From Thauera phenolivorans (lineage in GTDB: Bacteria; Pseudomonadota; Gammaproteobacteria; Burkholderiales; Rhodocyclaceae), in contig NZ_MBFM01000005.1 in NCBI RefSeq assembly GCF_001696715.1, forward strand, positions 308,409-355,411: DNA of 47,003 nucleotides, written 5' to 3'. The first letter of the stretch is position 1. Each line of letters begins with the position of its first letter. Position numbers and translations under genes: made by a program. Of this stretch, positions 20,301 through 28,380 are shown in pieces. Under the pieces are notes generated by a model that made no database searches, was not told the origin of the DNA, and was given only the letters and a program-made list of their open reading frames with translations.

Positions 20301-21031
20301 CGCGCACGCCCGGCCCAGCCCTCCGCGATCGTGTGCAGGGCGGCATCGCGTTCGCGGCGGGTACGACGCAGGCAGTCGGCGAGCGTGCCCTCGCCGGCGT
20401 CCTCGGCGATCGGCTGGCCGGCCAGTGCGGCCATGTCCCCCGCGAAGGCGTTCACGCCGGGCCACACCGCGAGCGCGGCGTCGAGCTCGGCGCCGGCGAG
20501 CGGATAGCAGTGCTGGCGCCAGTAGTCGTGCGCGGCCTCGGTGAGCAGGCTGCGCTCGTCCGGCGAGAGGGTCTCGTCGAAGGGATTGCCGCTGTCGAAG
20601 GCGTGCTCGCGCAGCATGCGCTGACACCAGGCGTCGATCGTGTGCACTGCGGCCTCGTCCATGCCCTCGGCGGCCACCGCCAGGCGCCAGGCGGCGCCGG
20701 CGCGGCCGGCCTCGTCGGGGTAGGCCTCGAGCAGGCGGGCCAGCAGGGCGTCGCCGGGCGCGGGCTCGGTCTCGCCGCGGAAGCAGCGCGCCGCCTCGAG
20801 CAGGCGGGCGCGGATGCGGTCGGAGAGCTCGCGGGTGGCGGCGCGGGTGAAGGTCATCACCAGGATCTCGCCCGGCTGCAGCGGGCGGCCGAAGCCCGCC
20901 TCGCCGCCGTGGCCGAGCACCAGGCGCAGGTAGAGGGCGGCGATCGTCCACGTCTTGCCGGTGCCGGCGCTGGCCTCGATGAGGCGGCTGCCCCACAGCG
21001 GGAAATCGATCGGGTTCAGCGGCTGGCTCAT
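17360..21031 (-). CDS. recB: Exodeoxyribonuclease V beta subunit RecB (helicase-nuclease)
   Basis: The 1223-residue subunit carries the 3'-5' SF1 helicase and the only nuclease domain of RecBCD. Helicase motifs are SAGTGKT (residues 21-27), VALIDEFQDTS, LLIGDPKQSIYAFRGAD and TVHKSKGLEYPVV. The C-terminal nuclease motif is complete, with GFADLVF (Asp at about 1110) followed by VLDYKSNTLG (Asp and Lys at about 1123-1125), so the enzyme should be catalytically active. E. coli RecB has 1180 residues. Its start overlaps the recC stop (ATGA at 21028-21031) and its stop overlaps the recD start. It acts in double-strand-break repair and degradation of linear foreign DNA. Confidence 0.97.
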   Translation of the reverse strand: MSQPLNPIDFPLWGSRLIEASAGTGKTWTIAALYLRLVLGHGGEAGFGRPLQPGEILVMTFTRAATRELSDRIRARLLEAARCFRGETEPAPGDALLARLLEAYPDEAGRAGAAWRLAVAAEGMDEAAVHTIDAWCQRMLREHAFDSGNPFDETLSPDERSLLTEAAHDYWRQHCYPLAGAELDAALAVWPGVNAFAGDMAALAGQPIAEDAGEGTLADCLRRTRRERDAALHTIAEGWAGRAREMRDWLDSQTAPASCDWNRSKLRPDNYRKWLAQLETWAQDPLATRLDLTEAARKRLCPSGLLEARKAGAPAIALPAHFEAFAALLAGLAALPEPAVAARLHAAASVARRLQGLKRQARSFGFADMLERLDHALAGPHGARLRERILTQYPVALIDEFQDTSPLQYRLFDRLYRTADNARDSALLLIGDPKQSIYAFRGADIHSYLQARRATAGRHYVLDTNYRSTAALVDAVNRCFGTAEARAGEGAFLFRSGGEDPLPFVQVAAKDRDAVLQSAAGAVPALTVCHDLALRSTAESRRFFAARCAERIVGWLSDERAGFASPDGGFERLRPADIAVLVRTGTEAAAVRHALRRRGVSSVYLSDKDSVFASEEARDLLHWLRAVASPLDAQRVRAGFATRTLDLPPAELAWLAASDEAFEARSEQVRSLNRVWREQGVLAMLRRTLHLLDLPARWLTAADGERRLTNVLHLAELLQAASAALDGEQALIRWLATQMGEVGAAGDEQVLRLESDADLVKVVTVHKSKGLEYPVVCLPFPCSFRPVERRNTRFVRVADETGRRALKLHYDDEDLARAERERLQEDLRLLYVALTRPRHALWMGFAAIRIGNGKACRTHDSAPGYLLGGTAARAENEWIDPLQALADAAGSGDGPSIVLEAAGEEVGHSRLQARSAPPALQDRPPYAADFERDWALGSFSALVRDLATTPAPMAATQRQRAAEDEIDGDAADGPAAPGPAAAAPWHRFPKGSFSGDFLHAQLEWLAAEGFALDGDPALEARLRRRCEGAGRGAYADDVIAWMRALTARPLPSLGAALSELPVLLPELEFWLPAGALRARELDALCRAHLLAGRARPELPARVLHGMLMGFADLVFEHDGRYWVLDYKSNTLGRNDAAYHHDALEAAMAAHRYDVQAALYLLALHRLLRARLGEAYAPARQLGGAIYFFLRGIDGPARGEYFIPPPLALIDALDAMLAAEEHGA

Positions 21032-24000
21032 GCGCGGCGCTCCTCGGAGGCGGCGGACGGGTCGGGGTGGGCGAGCACCGCGGTGTGGGCGGCGATCCAG
21101 TCGCGCAGCGGCGCGTACAGCCGTTCGGCGAGCTCGGCGAAGCGGCCATCGGCGCTCAGCGCCTCGAAGTCCGGATAGAGGCGGGCGAGGCAGGCTTCCT
21201 CGACCTCGCCGTGGGCATGATCGTGGCCCTCGTAGCAGCGCTGCGGATGCGCGCCCTCGAGCTGGGCCAGCGCGGTTCTGAGTGGCAGCGGCAGCGGCGC
21301 GTCGAGGCCTTCGCGCCAGGCCTGCAGCAGCCGCGCGAGTGTGGCGCGCGCGGGCTCGGCGGCGAGCGGTGCGATCGCCACGCTGGCGTCGCGCCCGACC
21401 ACCAGGCCGCGCGCGGGCAGCCCGCCGGCGGCGGCGAGCAGGCTGCGCACCCAGGGCAGGAGCATGCGGTCGGCGCGCAGGTCCTGCTTCTTCGGGTCGT
21501 GCAGCAGGCGGGCGCTGTCGAGCGCGAGCCAGGTCGGCGGTGCGTCGGCCTCCGCCCCCGCGTGCAGCTGGTCGAGCCAATCCTCCATCCTCCCCCCCGC
21601 GGCCTCGAAGTGCAGGCGCTGGCGCTGCAGCGGACGGGGATGGGCGGCGAGCGCCGCTTGCCAGGCGTGCAGCAGCGGCAACACCACCGCCTCGAGCTCG
21701 CGCTCGCTGCGCGCACCGAAGCCGCCCATAGGCAGGCGGCCGGCGCGGCGCAGGCGACCCAGCTGCAGGCGCAGCCGGGCCTCGAGCGCGGCGCCGGGGG
21801 GAAGCGGCTCGCCCGGCGCGGACGCGGCGAGCACCGCCTGCGCGAGCTCGGCGACGAGGCCGTACTCCTCGAGGGCGTCGAAGCCGAAGGCCTCCTCGTC
21901 CACCGGTGCCTCTTCCGCCGCCTCGAAGCGCACCGCGAGGCGCTGGCGGAAGAAGGCCTTCACCGGGTTGCGCAGGAAGCTGGCGAGCTGCGCCACCGTC
22001 AGCGGCGTGCGCGGATCGGGCTCGAAGGGCGCGAGCGGCGGCACGGCCGCCGCGATGGCGGGCTCGTCCGCGTCGGCCGCATGGGCGGCGCGCCATTCGC
22101 GGGCGTAGGTGAACAACGCCGCGCCGGGCTCGAAGTAGCGCCGGCTGAAGGGCTGGAGCGGGTGCTCGGTGGTACGGGAGGCGACCACCCCGGCGCCCCA
22201 GCCGGCGGCGAGATAGTCGCGCAGCTGCGACACCAGTACCGAGGGCGGCTGCTCGCTGTTGTCGCGCACGCTGCGCCCGCTCCAGCTCGCGTAGAAGACC
22301 CGGCGCGCCGACAGCAGGGCCTCGAGCATGAGCTGGCGGTCGTCGTCGCGGCGGGCGCGGTCGCCGGGGCGGGCCTGGCCGGAAACGCCCATCAGGTCGA
22401 AGTCGCTGCGCGGCGCGCGGCGCGGGTAGTCGCCGTCGTTCATGCCGAGCAGGCAGACCACCTCGAACGGGATCGCGCGCATCGGCATCAGGGTGCAGAA
22501 GGTCACGCCGCCGGCGCGGAAGCGCTTGTTCAGGCTCGGCGACTCGAGCGCGCTGAGCCAGGCGCCGGCGGCGACCGCGAGCGGCAGCTCGCCGTCGAAG
22601 CCGCCCTCGCGGCAGGCTTCGGTCCACGCCTCGAGCGCGTCGTCGAGCGCGCCGAGGGTGCGCTGGTCGGCGAGCTCGCGCGCATCGACCAGCTTGGCGA
22701 GCAGGGTGCGGCAGCGGCGCGCCCATTGGTCGGGGGGGGCGGGCTGGCGGGCCGCGTCGCGCCAGCGCAGCAGGCATTCGAGCAGGCGGGCGAAGCCGCC
22801 GGCGAGCTCGGCATCGAGGCCGCCGACCTCGGCGTAGGGCTCGATGTCGGCAAAGGGCTCGCCCGCGTCCTCGCCACCGTCGACGCCGGACTCGCCCATC
22901 GCGAAGCCCATCAGCATCCTGTTCACGCCGAAGCGGGCGCTGTTCTGCTCGCCGCAGGTGGCCAGCTGGAGGGCGGCGCGGTGGGCCGCATCCAGCCCCC
23001 AGCGGATGCCGGCACCGCGCATCCACTGCGTGAGGCGGGGCAGGGCGGCGGCGTCGATGCCGAAGCGCGCGGCGATCGCCGGCACCTCGAGGAGGTCGCA
23101 CAGCTCGCTCAGGCGCGCGCGCTCGCCGGGCAGGCGCAGCAGCCATTCGAGCGCGCCTACCAGCGGGCTCGCCGCGCGCGCGCTGAGGTCGGCGATGTCG
23201 AACGGGATGTGGCGCGGGTCGTGGCGACCGTACTGGCCGAACACCGCGCGGATCGCGGGGGCGAAGTCGTCGATCGCCGGCACCATCACCACGATGTCGC
23301 GCGGATGCAGCGGGCGGCCGCCGGGGGGGTGGGCGAGCAGCGCGAGCAGCTGGTCGTGCAGCACCTCGAGCTCGCGCACCGGGCCGTGGGCGATGTGGAA
23401 CACGATCGAGCGGTCGTCCGCCGCCACCGCGAGGCGCGGGTGTTCGCACAGCGGGACGAGGTCGCGGATGTGCGCGTGCACCTGGCGCAGCAGCGGCGTG
23501 CCGGCTGCCTCGCCCCCGCTCTCGTCCTCATCCCCGTCCTCGTCGAAGAGGTCGATGCGCGGCAGCGAGAAGCGTGCGCGCGCCTGCTCGGCGTCGTCGA
23601 AGGCGTCGAGCTGGCGCACGAAGTCGCGCGCCTGCCGTCCCCAGGCCGCAAGCAGCGGATGGGCGTGCAGGTGCATCTGCTCCAGCGGCAGCGCGTCGAG
23701 CGGGCCCGCCGCGGGCTTGTCGGGCTGGCGCCGGCGCGCGCTGCGCAGCCACTCGCGGCCGTCGATGATGTCCGCCCAGTGGAAGCGGCAGGGGTTGGGT
23801 ACCGCGAGCATGACCTGGCTGTGGCGCGACAGCGCGGCGAGCAGCTCGAGCGTCGGCAGCGGCACGTGGGTCATGCCGAACAGTACGATGCGCCGCGGCA
23901 GCGGTGCGGCGAACGGGCGGCCGTCTTCCAGTGCGGCGAGTACCCGGCGATGCAGGCGGGGGCGGATCGCGGCGCGCGCGTCCTCGTCCACTTCTCCGAG

Positions 24001-24561
24001 CAGACGGCGCCACAGCGCGGGCTGCCAGGCCTGGTCGGGCGGCACCGCGGATTCCACGCCCGCGGCCGACACCAGGCGGTCGTGTCCCGTCGCCCATTGC
24101 TCGAGCCAGTCGGGCCGATAGACCTGGTACTGGTCGAAGAGGTCGGCGATGCGCGCGGCGAGCTGCCACAGCCGGGTGTCGTCGTCGGCGCGCAGATAGC
24201 CGGCGACCGGCGCGAAGGCCGGATCGTCGAGCAGGCCCGGCAGCAGCCGCATCAGGCGCCAGGTCAGCGGCGCCTCGTCGAGCGCCGAGGACGGGGGCAC
24301 GGCAGCGTGGCCGAGGATCTGGCGGTAGCTGCGCCACATGAAGCGCGCCGGCAGGCTCACGGCGGCGGCGGCGCACACGCCCGCCTCGCGCGCGAGGCTC
24401 ATCTTCACCCACTCGGCCATGCCGTTGCTCTGCACGAGGATGGTCTCCTGCTCGAGCGGGGCGAGCGGATGCTGGCGCAGCCAGGCCGCCACCGTGTCCA
24501 TCAGGACCTCGGTGCGGTTGCCGTGCAGGGCGATGAAGCCGGGTTCGATGCTCGATGACAT
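21028..24561 (-). CDS. recC: Exodeoxyribonuclease V gamma subunit RecC
   Basis: The 1177-residue subunit splits the DNA duplex and recognises Chi in RecBCD. The N-terminal QSNGMAEWVKMSLA block (about residues 44-57) and the highly conserved MPMRAIPFEVVCLLGMNDGDYPR segment in the middle are RecC hallmarks. Like other RecC proteins it has a degenerate helicase fold without a Walker A motif. The ATG at 24561 opens MSSSIEPGFIALHGNR, the normal RecC N-terminus; the frame continues open upstream as far as the NO-stress promoter region but without family similarity. It is the first gene of recCBD. Unlike E. coli, no ptr gene lies between recC and recB. Confidence 0.96.
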   Translation of the reverse strand: MSSSIEPGFIALHGNRTEVLMDTVAAWLRQHPLAPLEQETILVQSNGMAEWVKMSLAREAGVCAAAAVSLPARFMWRSYRQILGHAAVPPSSALDEAPLTWRLMRLLPGLLDDPAFAPVAGYLRADDDTRLWQLAARIADLFDQYQVYRPDWLEQWATGHDRLVSAAGVESAVPPDQAWQPALWRRLLGEVDEDARAAIRPRLHRRVLAALEDGRPFAAPLPRRIVLFGMTHVPLPTLELLAALSRHSQVMLAVPNPCRFHWADIIDGREWLRSARRRQPDKPAAGPLDALPLEQMHLHAHPLLAAWGRQARDFVRQLDAFDDAEQARARFSLPRIDLFDEDGDEDESGGEAAGTPLLRQVHAHIRDLVPLCEHPRLAVAADDRSIVFHIAHGPVRELEVLHDQLLALLAHPPGGRPLHPRDIVVMVPAIDDFAPAIRAVFGQYGRHDPRHIPFDIADLSARAASPLVGALEWLLRLPGERARLSELCDLLEVPAIAARFGIDAAALPRLTQWMRGAGIRWGLDAAHRAALQLATCGEQNSARFGVNRMLMGFAMGESGVDGGEDAGEPFADIEPYAEVGGLDAELAGGFARLLECLLRWRDAARQPAPPDQWARRCRTLLAKLVDARELADQRTLGALDDALEAWTEACREGGFDGELPLAVAAGAWLSALESPSLNKRFRAGGVTFCTLMPMRAIPFEVVCLLGMNDGDYPRRAPRSDFDLMGVSGQARPGDRARRDDDRQLMLEALLSARRVFYASWSGRSVRDNSEQPPSVLVSQLRDYLAAGWGAGVVASRTTEHPLQPFSRRYFEPGAALFTYAREWRAAHAADADEPAIAAAVPPLAPFEPDPRTPLTVAQLASFLRNPVKAFFRQRLAVRFEAAEEAPVDEEAFGFDALEEYGLVAELAQAVLAASAPGEPLPPGAALEARLRLQLGRLRRAGRLPMGGFGARSERELEAVVLPLLHAWQAALAAHPRPLQRQRLHFEAAGGRMEDWLDQLHAGAEADAPPTWLALDSARLLHDPKKQDLRADRMLLPWVRSLLAAAGGLPARGLVVGRDASVAIAPLAAEPARATLARLLQAWREGLDAPLPLPLRTALAQLEGAHPQRCYEGHDHAHGEVEEACLARLYPDFEALSADGRFAELAERLYAPLRDWIAAHTAVLAHPDPSAASEERRA

Positions 24562-24677
24562 GTGCCTTGGTGTCGTTGCGCGCCACGGACGCGATTGTGC
24601 CTCAGCGCGGGGCGGTTCCAGTACCGCGGCGACGCCGGCCCGGGGCGGATTCGTCGGCGCTAAAAGATGTACGGGCG

Positions 24678-24712
24678 TTGACTCTTTGAAAGATGTTCTT
24701 AAAATGCATCTT
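24678..24712 (+). promoter_or_regulatory. Promoter with NsrR-type operator over the -10 box
   Basis: A -35 box TTGACT (24678-24683) and a -10 box TAAAAT (24700-24705) lie 16 bases apart. The -10 box is inside a 23-bp dyad: AAGATGTTCTT (24690-24700), one central A, and AAATGCATCTT (24702-24712), whose right half reads AAGATGCATTT on the other strand. This fits the known half-site AAGATG-C-Y-TTT of the nitric-oxide-sensing repressor NsrR. An additional AAGATGTAC half-like sequence lies at 24664-24672. Repressor binding here would block RNA polymerase, and NO would relieve it. No nsrR gene is in the window. Confidence 0.75.
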
Positions 24713-24734
24713 AAAACCACGACCGGAAAGCCAC

Positions 24735-25091
24735 ATGAAACGCGACCAGCGCCTCGTCCAGCTCTCCAGGGAACACCATCCCGCCCTGCGCCTCGGACGC
24801 CATCTGATCGCCGGCGGGGCAGGCGCCGAACTGCGCTCGCAATCCGCCGCGCTGGCGGCGCACTTCGCCGAAGAGGAAGGGACGCTGGTGCCGCTGCTCG
24901 GCGCCCATGGCCACGACGACCTCGCCCGCCGGCTGTGCCGCGAGCATGCGGATCTCGCCGCCCTGTTCGCCGCCGCCCTGCGGGGCGAGCGGGAGGACGA
25001 GGCGGGCAGGGCGCTCATCGCGCACGTGCGCTTCGAGGAACGTGAACTGTTCCCGATCGTCGAGGCGCTGTTCGCGCGTGACCCGGCATGA
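24735..25091 (+). CDS. Hemerythrin-like diiron protein
   Basis: The 118-residue helical protein has the metal-ligand spacing of a hemerythrin/HHE domain: His14 or His15, HFAEE with His43 and Glu47, His71 (REHADL), and HVRFEE with His97 and Glu102. Such domains bind a diiron centre that handles O2 or NO; small NsrR-controlled hemerythrins take part in nitrosative-stress defence. The ATG at 24735 is chosen because it lies downstream of the promoter; an in-frame ATG at 24693 falls within the operator, upstream of the -10 box, and cannot be used. It is followed 51 bases later by a small membrane protein gene, probably in the same transcript. Confidence 0.8.
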   Translation: MKRDQRLVQLSREHHPALRLGRHLIAGGAGAELRSQSAALAAHFAEEEGTLVPLLGAHGHDDLARRLCREHADLAALFAAALRGEREDEAGRALIAHVRFEERELFPIVEALFARDPA

Positions 25092-25142
25092 CGCCCACGG
25101 TCGTCGACCCGATTCCCTCCATCCGCAAGGAGTAGACGCGAA

Positions 25143-25415
25143 ATGCAATCCAGCCTGTATCCCTCCGCCGCCACCCGCGCCCCGTCCGGCGCGGCCCCCC
25201 GCCGCAACATTTACCTCGGCCTCGGCATGATGCTCGTCGCCGCGCTGGCGATGGTCGGCACGATCCTGATCGCCTATCCCTATGCGGCGAACTTCAGCCT
25301 GCCGGCACAGATCGCCGCCCACCTGCTGCTGCCGGTGGCAGCGGGGGTGTTCAAGCTCGGCTACGTCGTGCGCCTCGCCGGCCATCACTCGGCCGGGAAC
25401 TACGCGGCGGGCTGA
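25143..25415 (+). CDS. Small two-helix membrane protein downstream of hemerythrin
   Basis: The 90-residue product has two predicted membrane helices, about residues 24-46 (YLGLGMMLVAALAMVGTIL) and 58-80 (AAHLLLPVAAGVFKLGYVV), with a positively charged start. An AAGGAG site precedes the ATG. It probably shares the NO-responsive transcript with the hemerythrin. The pattern resembles small membrane proteins annotated as PpyR-like, which sit near flavohaemoglobin genes in Pseudomonas, but I recall that family only loosely and would not assign a function. Confidence 0.7.
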   Translation: MQSSLYPSAATRAPSGAAPRRNIYLGLGMMLVAALAMVGTILIAYPYAANFSLPAQIAAHLLLPVAAGVFKLGYVVRLAGHHSAGNYAAG

Positions 25416-25536
25416 GGCGGCGGCAATGCCGCGCCCCAGGCAGGGTGGGAGATCCGCACGGAAGAGCGCTCGGCGCACTGCATGACGATCCGCGGCGCGT
25501 GTCGGGAGTACCCTGCGAAGTGCGCGGCGCACCGAT

Positions 25537-25554
25537 TGCGATCGGGAGATCGCA
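25537..25554. other. Short perfect hairpin upstream of the alpha/beta hydrolase gene
   Basis: TGCGATC, loop GGGA, GATCGCA form a 7-bp perfect stem 42 bases before the hydrolase start codon. There is no T-tract after it, so it is not an obvious terminator. It could be a leader hairpin, an operator, or chance in GC-rich DNA. Confidence 0.3.
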
Positions 25555-25596
25555 TGGCAGTCGGCGCGATACCACTGATGCTCGAAGGGGACCGAC

Positions 25597-26325
25597 ATGG
25601 AAAAGACCAACCTGATCATGTTGCCGGGGCTGCTCAACGACGCGAGCCTGTTCACCCACCAGGTCGGCGAGCTGTCGAATCTCGTCGCCGTCACGGTCGC
25701 CGACCTCACCGGTGCGGACTCGATCGCCGCGCTCGCCGCCGACACGCTGGCGCAGGCGCCCACGGGGCGGTTCGTGCTCGCCGGGATGTCGATGGGCGGC
25801 TATGTCGCCTTCGAGATCATGCGCCAGGCGGGGGAGCGGGTGAAGGCATTGGCGCTTCTGAGCACGAGCGCCCGCCCCGACACGCCGGAGGCCAGCGCGG
25901 GCCGCGAGGCGCTCATCGAGCTCTCCCGGACCGATTTCCCGGCCGTCATCGAGAAGCTGCTCGCGCGGATGGCGCATCCGGCTCACGCCGACACGCCCGA
26001 AGTGGGCGGCATGTTCCAGTCGATGGCGACCGAGCTGGGGCCGGAGGTGTTCGCGCGCCAGCAGCGCGCGATCATGGGGCGCGCTGACAGCCGCCCGACG
26101 CTCGCCGGCATCCGTTGTCCCACGCTGGTGATCTGCGGCCGGCAGGACGAGCTCACGCCGCCCGAGGTGCATGAGGAGATCGTCGCCGGCATTCCGGGGG
26201 CGCAGCTCGCGGTGATCGAGGAATGCGGCCACCTGTCCCCGCTCGAGCAGCCGGAGCAGCTCACCCTGCTGCTGCACGACTGGCTGTACGAGCTCGCCGG
26301 GTCGCCGCAGAGGAGTCCGAACTGA
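25597..26325 (+). CDS. Alpha/beta hydrolase
   Basis: The 242-residue cytoplasmic enzyme has the fold of the alpha/beta hydrolases. The nucleophile elbow GMSMGGY puts Ser at 65, the acid is probably Asp in CGRQDELTPPE (about residue 188), and His is in ECGHLSPLEQP (about 211). The oxyanion-hole HG motif is replaced by LPGLLND near residue 9, as in many esterases and acyl-CoA thioesterase-like members of this family. The substrate is unknown. The start follows GAAGGGGA. It stands alone and is convergent with namZ, six bases apart. Confidence 0.85.
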   Translation: MEKTNLIMLPGLLNDASLFTHQVGELSNLVAVTVADLTGADSIAALAADTLAQAPTGRFVLAGMSMGGYVAFEIMRQAGERVKALALLSTSARPDTPEASAGREALIELSRTDFPAVIEKLLARMAHPAHADTPEVGGMFQSMATELGPEVFARQQRAIMGRADSRPTLAGIRCPTLVICGRQDELTPPEVHEEIVAGIPGAQLAVIEECGHLSPLEQPEQLTLLLHDWLYELAGSPQRSPN

Positions 26326-26331
26326 GCCGGG

Positions 26332-27555
26332 TCAGGGATAGATCAGGAATCTACGCCGCTCCTCGCTCCACGCGAGTTCGTCGGGCCCGGCCAGCGCCTC
26401 GAGGTCGCCGGGCTGCGCCGCTGCCTCATCCACCCACTGCCTGAGCACTTCGCTGCCGTTGATGAGGTCGATCGCCAGCCGCCCGTGTTCGTACTCGTAG
26501 GGGAAATCCCGCCACAGCGGGTAGTCGGGCTGCAGCCGGCGCAGCGCCTTGAATGCCAGCGCCTGCAGGCGCCACGGGCGAAAGGCGGCGTGATCGTAGT
26601 GGGCCGGGTCCTCGACGTGGATCTGTACGCCGTGGCAGAGCCTGCCGGCGTGCTTGTGGAAGGTGGGTTCGAACCAGCATTCGCGCAGCACGCAGCCTTC
26701 GAGCCAGTGCGGCGCGAACGCACGCATCTCGTCGATCAGCGCGCGGGCGTCGATGTTCGGTGCGCCGAACAGCTCGAGCGGGCGGGTGGTGCCGCGGCCC
26801 TCGGACAGCGTCGTGCCTTCGAGCATGACGGTGCCGGCGTAGGCGCGCGCCATCCACAGGTTGGGGGCGTTCGGGCTGGGGTTGATCCAGGTGCGCTCGC
26901 CGAGCGGCCAGCCGTGGCCGGGGGCGGTGTCGGGCTGCCAGCCCTCCATCTCGATCACGCGGCAATCCACCTCGAGCGCGAGCGTGGCGACGAACCAGCG
27001 CGCGAGCTCGCCCATCGTCATGCCGTGGCGCATCGGCAGCGGGCCGGCGCCGACGAAGCTCTCCCAGCCGGGCCGCAGCAGGGTGCCTTCCACCGGGCGA
27101 CCGGCGGGGTTGGGGCGGTCGAGCACCCACACCGACTTGCCGTGGCGGGCGGCCTCCTCGAGCACGTAGCGCAGGGTGGTGATGAAGGTGTAGATGCGGC
27201 AGCCGAGGTCCTGCAGATCGACCAGCAGCACGTCGAAGCTGTCCATCATCGCCGCGGTCGGGCGGCGCACCTCGCCGTACAGGCTGAACACCGGGATGCC
27301 GAGCAGCGGGTCGACGAAGTCGGCCGACTCGACCATGTTGTCCTGCTTGTCGCCGCGCAGACCGTGCTGGGGGCCGAAGGCGGCGGTGAGGCGGAGGTCG
27401 GGCAGCGCGGCGAGCGCGTCGAGCGAGTGCGTCAGGTTGCGGGTCACCGAGGCCGGGTGGGCGAGCAGGGCGACGCGGCGGCCGGCGAGCGGGCGGCGCA
27501 GCGCGGGGTCGGCGAGCAGGCGGTCGATGCCGAAGCGGACGGTGGTCGGGTTCAT
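26332..27555 (-). CDS. NamZ/DUF1343 family exo-beta-N-acetylmuramidase-like protein
   Basis: The 407-residue protein matches the DUF1343 family along its length, with RRVALLAHPASV, FGPQHGLRG, VESADFVDPLLGIPVFSLYG, DLQDLGCRIYTFI and LDRPNPAGRPVEG. The founding enzyme NamZ of Bacillus subtilis removes N-acetylmuramic acid from the end of peptidoglycan sugar chains and is secreted. This protein begins MNPTTVRFGIDRLLADP with no signal peptide, so it seems to act in the cytoplasm, perhaps on imported muropeptides or another glycoside. It is translated from a GAGGAG site ten bases after the DOMON-like gene, making a two-gene unit. Confidence 0.85.
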   Translation of the reverse strand: MNPTTVRFGIDRLLADPALRRPLAGRRVALLAHPASVTRNLTHSLDALAALPDLRLTAAFGPQHGLRGDKQDNMVESADFVDPLLGIPVFSLYGEVRRPTAAMMDSFDVLLVDLQDLGCRIYTFITTLRYVLEEAARHGKSVWVLDRPNPAGRPVEGTLLRPGWESFVGAGPLPMRHGMTMGELARWFVATLALEVDCRVIEMEGWQPDTAPGHGWPLGERTWINPSPNAPNLWMARAYAGTVMLEGTTLSEGRGTTRPLELFGAPNIDARALIDEMRAFAPHWLEGCVLRECWFEPTFHKHAGRLCHGVQIHVEDPAHYDHAAFRPWRLQALAFKALRRLQPDYPLWRDFPYEYEHGRLAIDLINGSEVLRQWVDEAAAQPGDLEALAGPDELAWSEERRRFLIYP

Positions 27556-27565
27556 CTCGCGCTCC

Positions 27566-28207
27566 TCAGTCGACCGGCGGCTGCCAGGTCTTGAACATCA
27601 GCACGAAGCCGGCGCGCGCGTGGAAATCGGGCGTCGCGCGGGGGTGGTGCACGGCCCAGCAGTCGAGCCGGCCGTCGCTGCGTTCGAGCACCGCCGACAG
27701 CCCGGCCTCCAGCTCGGTGCCCGGCGGCACGGCCGGCAGGGCAGCGGCCGGCACCTGCGCCACCAGCATCAGGCGGTCGTCGTGGCGGTCGAAGCGGATC
27801 GTCGGCGCGGCGGCGGGGCGCAGCTCGTCGCTGCGTTCGCGTTCGGCGCGGAAGTCGTAGATCGCCCACTCGCCGGAGGGCGAGAAGTTGTACTCGCGAT
27901 AGCCCGGTTCGCCCGCGAGCGCGAGGAAGACCTCGAAGCAGGTGTGGCGCCACAGGTCCTCTCCCGGGCCGGGCGCGGCCGGGGCGGGAATGCGCAGCTC
28001 GGCCGCCGTCAGGCCCTCGAGGGCGAACTCGAAGCCGGCGCCGCCGTCCGGGGTGGCATACATCGTCGCCAGCAGGGCCGTGGCGGGGACGTCGGCGCGG
28101 TCGGCCGCCTGGACAGGATCCGCCGCGGGGGCGGCGGTCGAGGGATGGGGGCGCAGGCCGACGGTGACGGTCGGCACGCGGGGGCGTTCGGCGGGGGCTT
28201 GGCTCAC
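27566..28207 (-). CDS. DOMON-like domain protein
   Basis: The 213-residue protein resembles the DOMON-like, carbohydrate-binding beta-sandwich family, with LWRHTCFEVFLALAGEPGYREYNFSPSGEWAIYDF near the middle and GLSAVLE..DGRLDCWAVHH..PDFHARAGF at the end. It has no signal peptide or membrane segment. It starts with GTG at 28207 after a weak GAAGA site; the first 45 residues are low-complexity (Pro/Ala) and poorly conserved in appearance, so the start is not certain. It precedes namZ in the same operon, suggesting a shared cell-wall sugar or glycan task. The TIR gene starts divergently 173 bases away. Confidence 0.72.
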   Translation of the reverse strand: MSQAPAERPRVPTVTVGLRPHPSTAAPAADPVQAADRADVPATALLATMYATPDGGAGFEFALEGLTAAELRIPAPAAPGPGEDLWRHTCFEVFLALAGEPGYREYNFSPSGEWAIYDFRAERERSDELRPAAAPTIRFDRHDDRLMLVAQVPAAALPAVPPGTELEAGLSAVLERSDGRLDCWAVHHPRATPDFHARAGFVLMFKTWQPPVD

Positions 28208-28380
28208 GATCTTCGGGCAGCGGGCGTCAATTTGGTTGGCATCGGTTCCGGCGCGGCCGGGCGGCCGCGACGGGGCAGGCGCAATGGTAGCCGGTTCGCC
28301 GCGGCCGCGCGCGGGGCCTTGGCGACCCGCGTCGGCGGGTGCATGCTGAGTCCCGGACGGCGGTCGGACGGAGGGCAGCG

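Noticed and set aside
17369-24558. Long plus-strand open frames opposite recB and recC
   Set aside because: These are shadows of recB and recC, with skewed Ala/Gly/Arg/Glu composition and no ribosome-binding site or domain.
24693-25091. Earlier start for the hemerythrin gene at 24693
   Set aside because: That ATG lies within the NsrR-type operator and upstream of the -10 box, so it would not be in the transcript.
28339-28380. Earlier GTG start of the TIR protein
   Set aside because: It adds 14 residues not seen in TIR domains and lacks an SD, whereas the GTG at 28381 has GGAGG six bases upstream.
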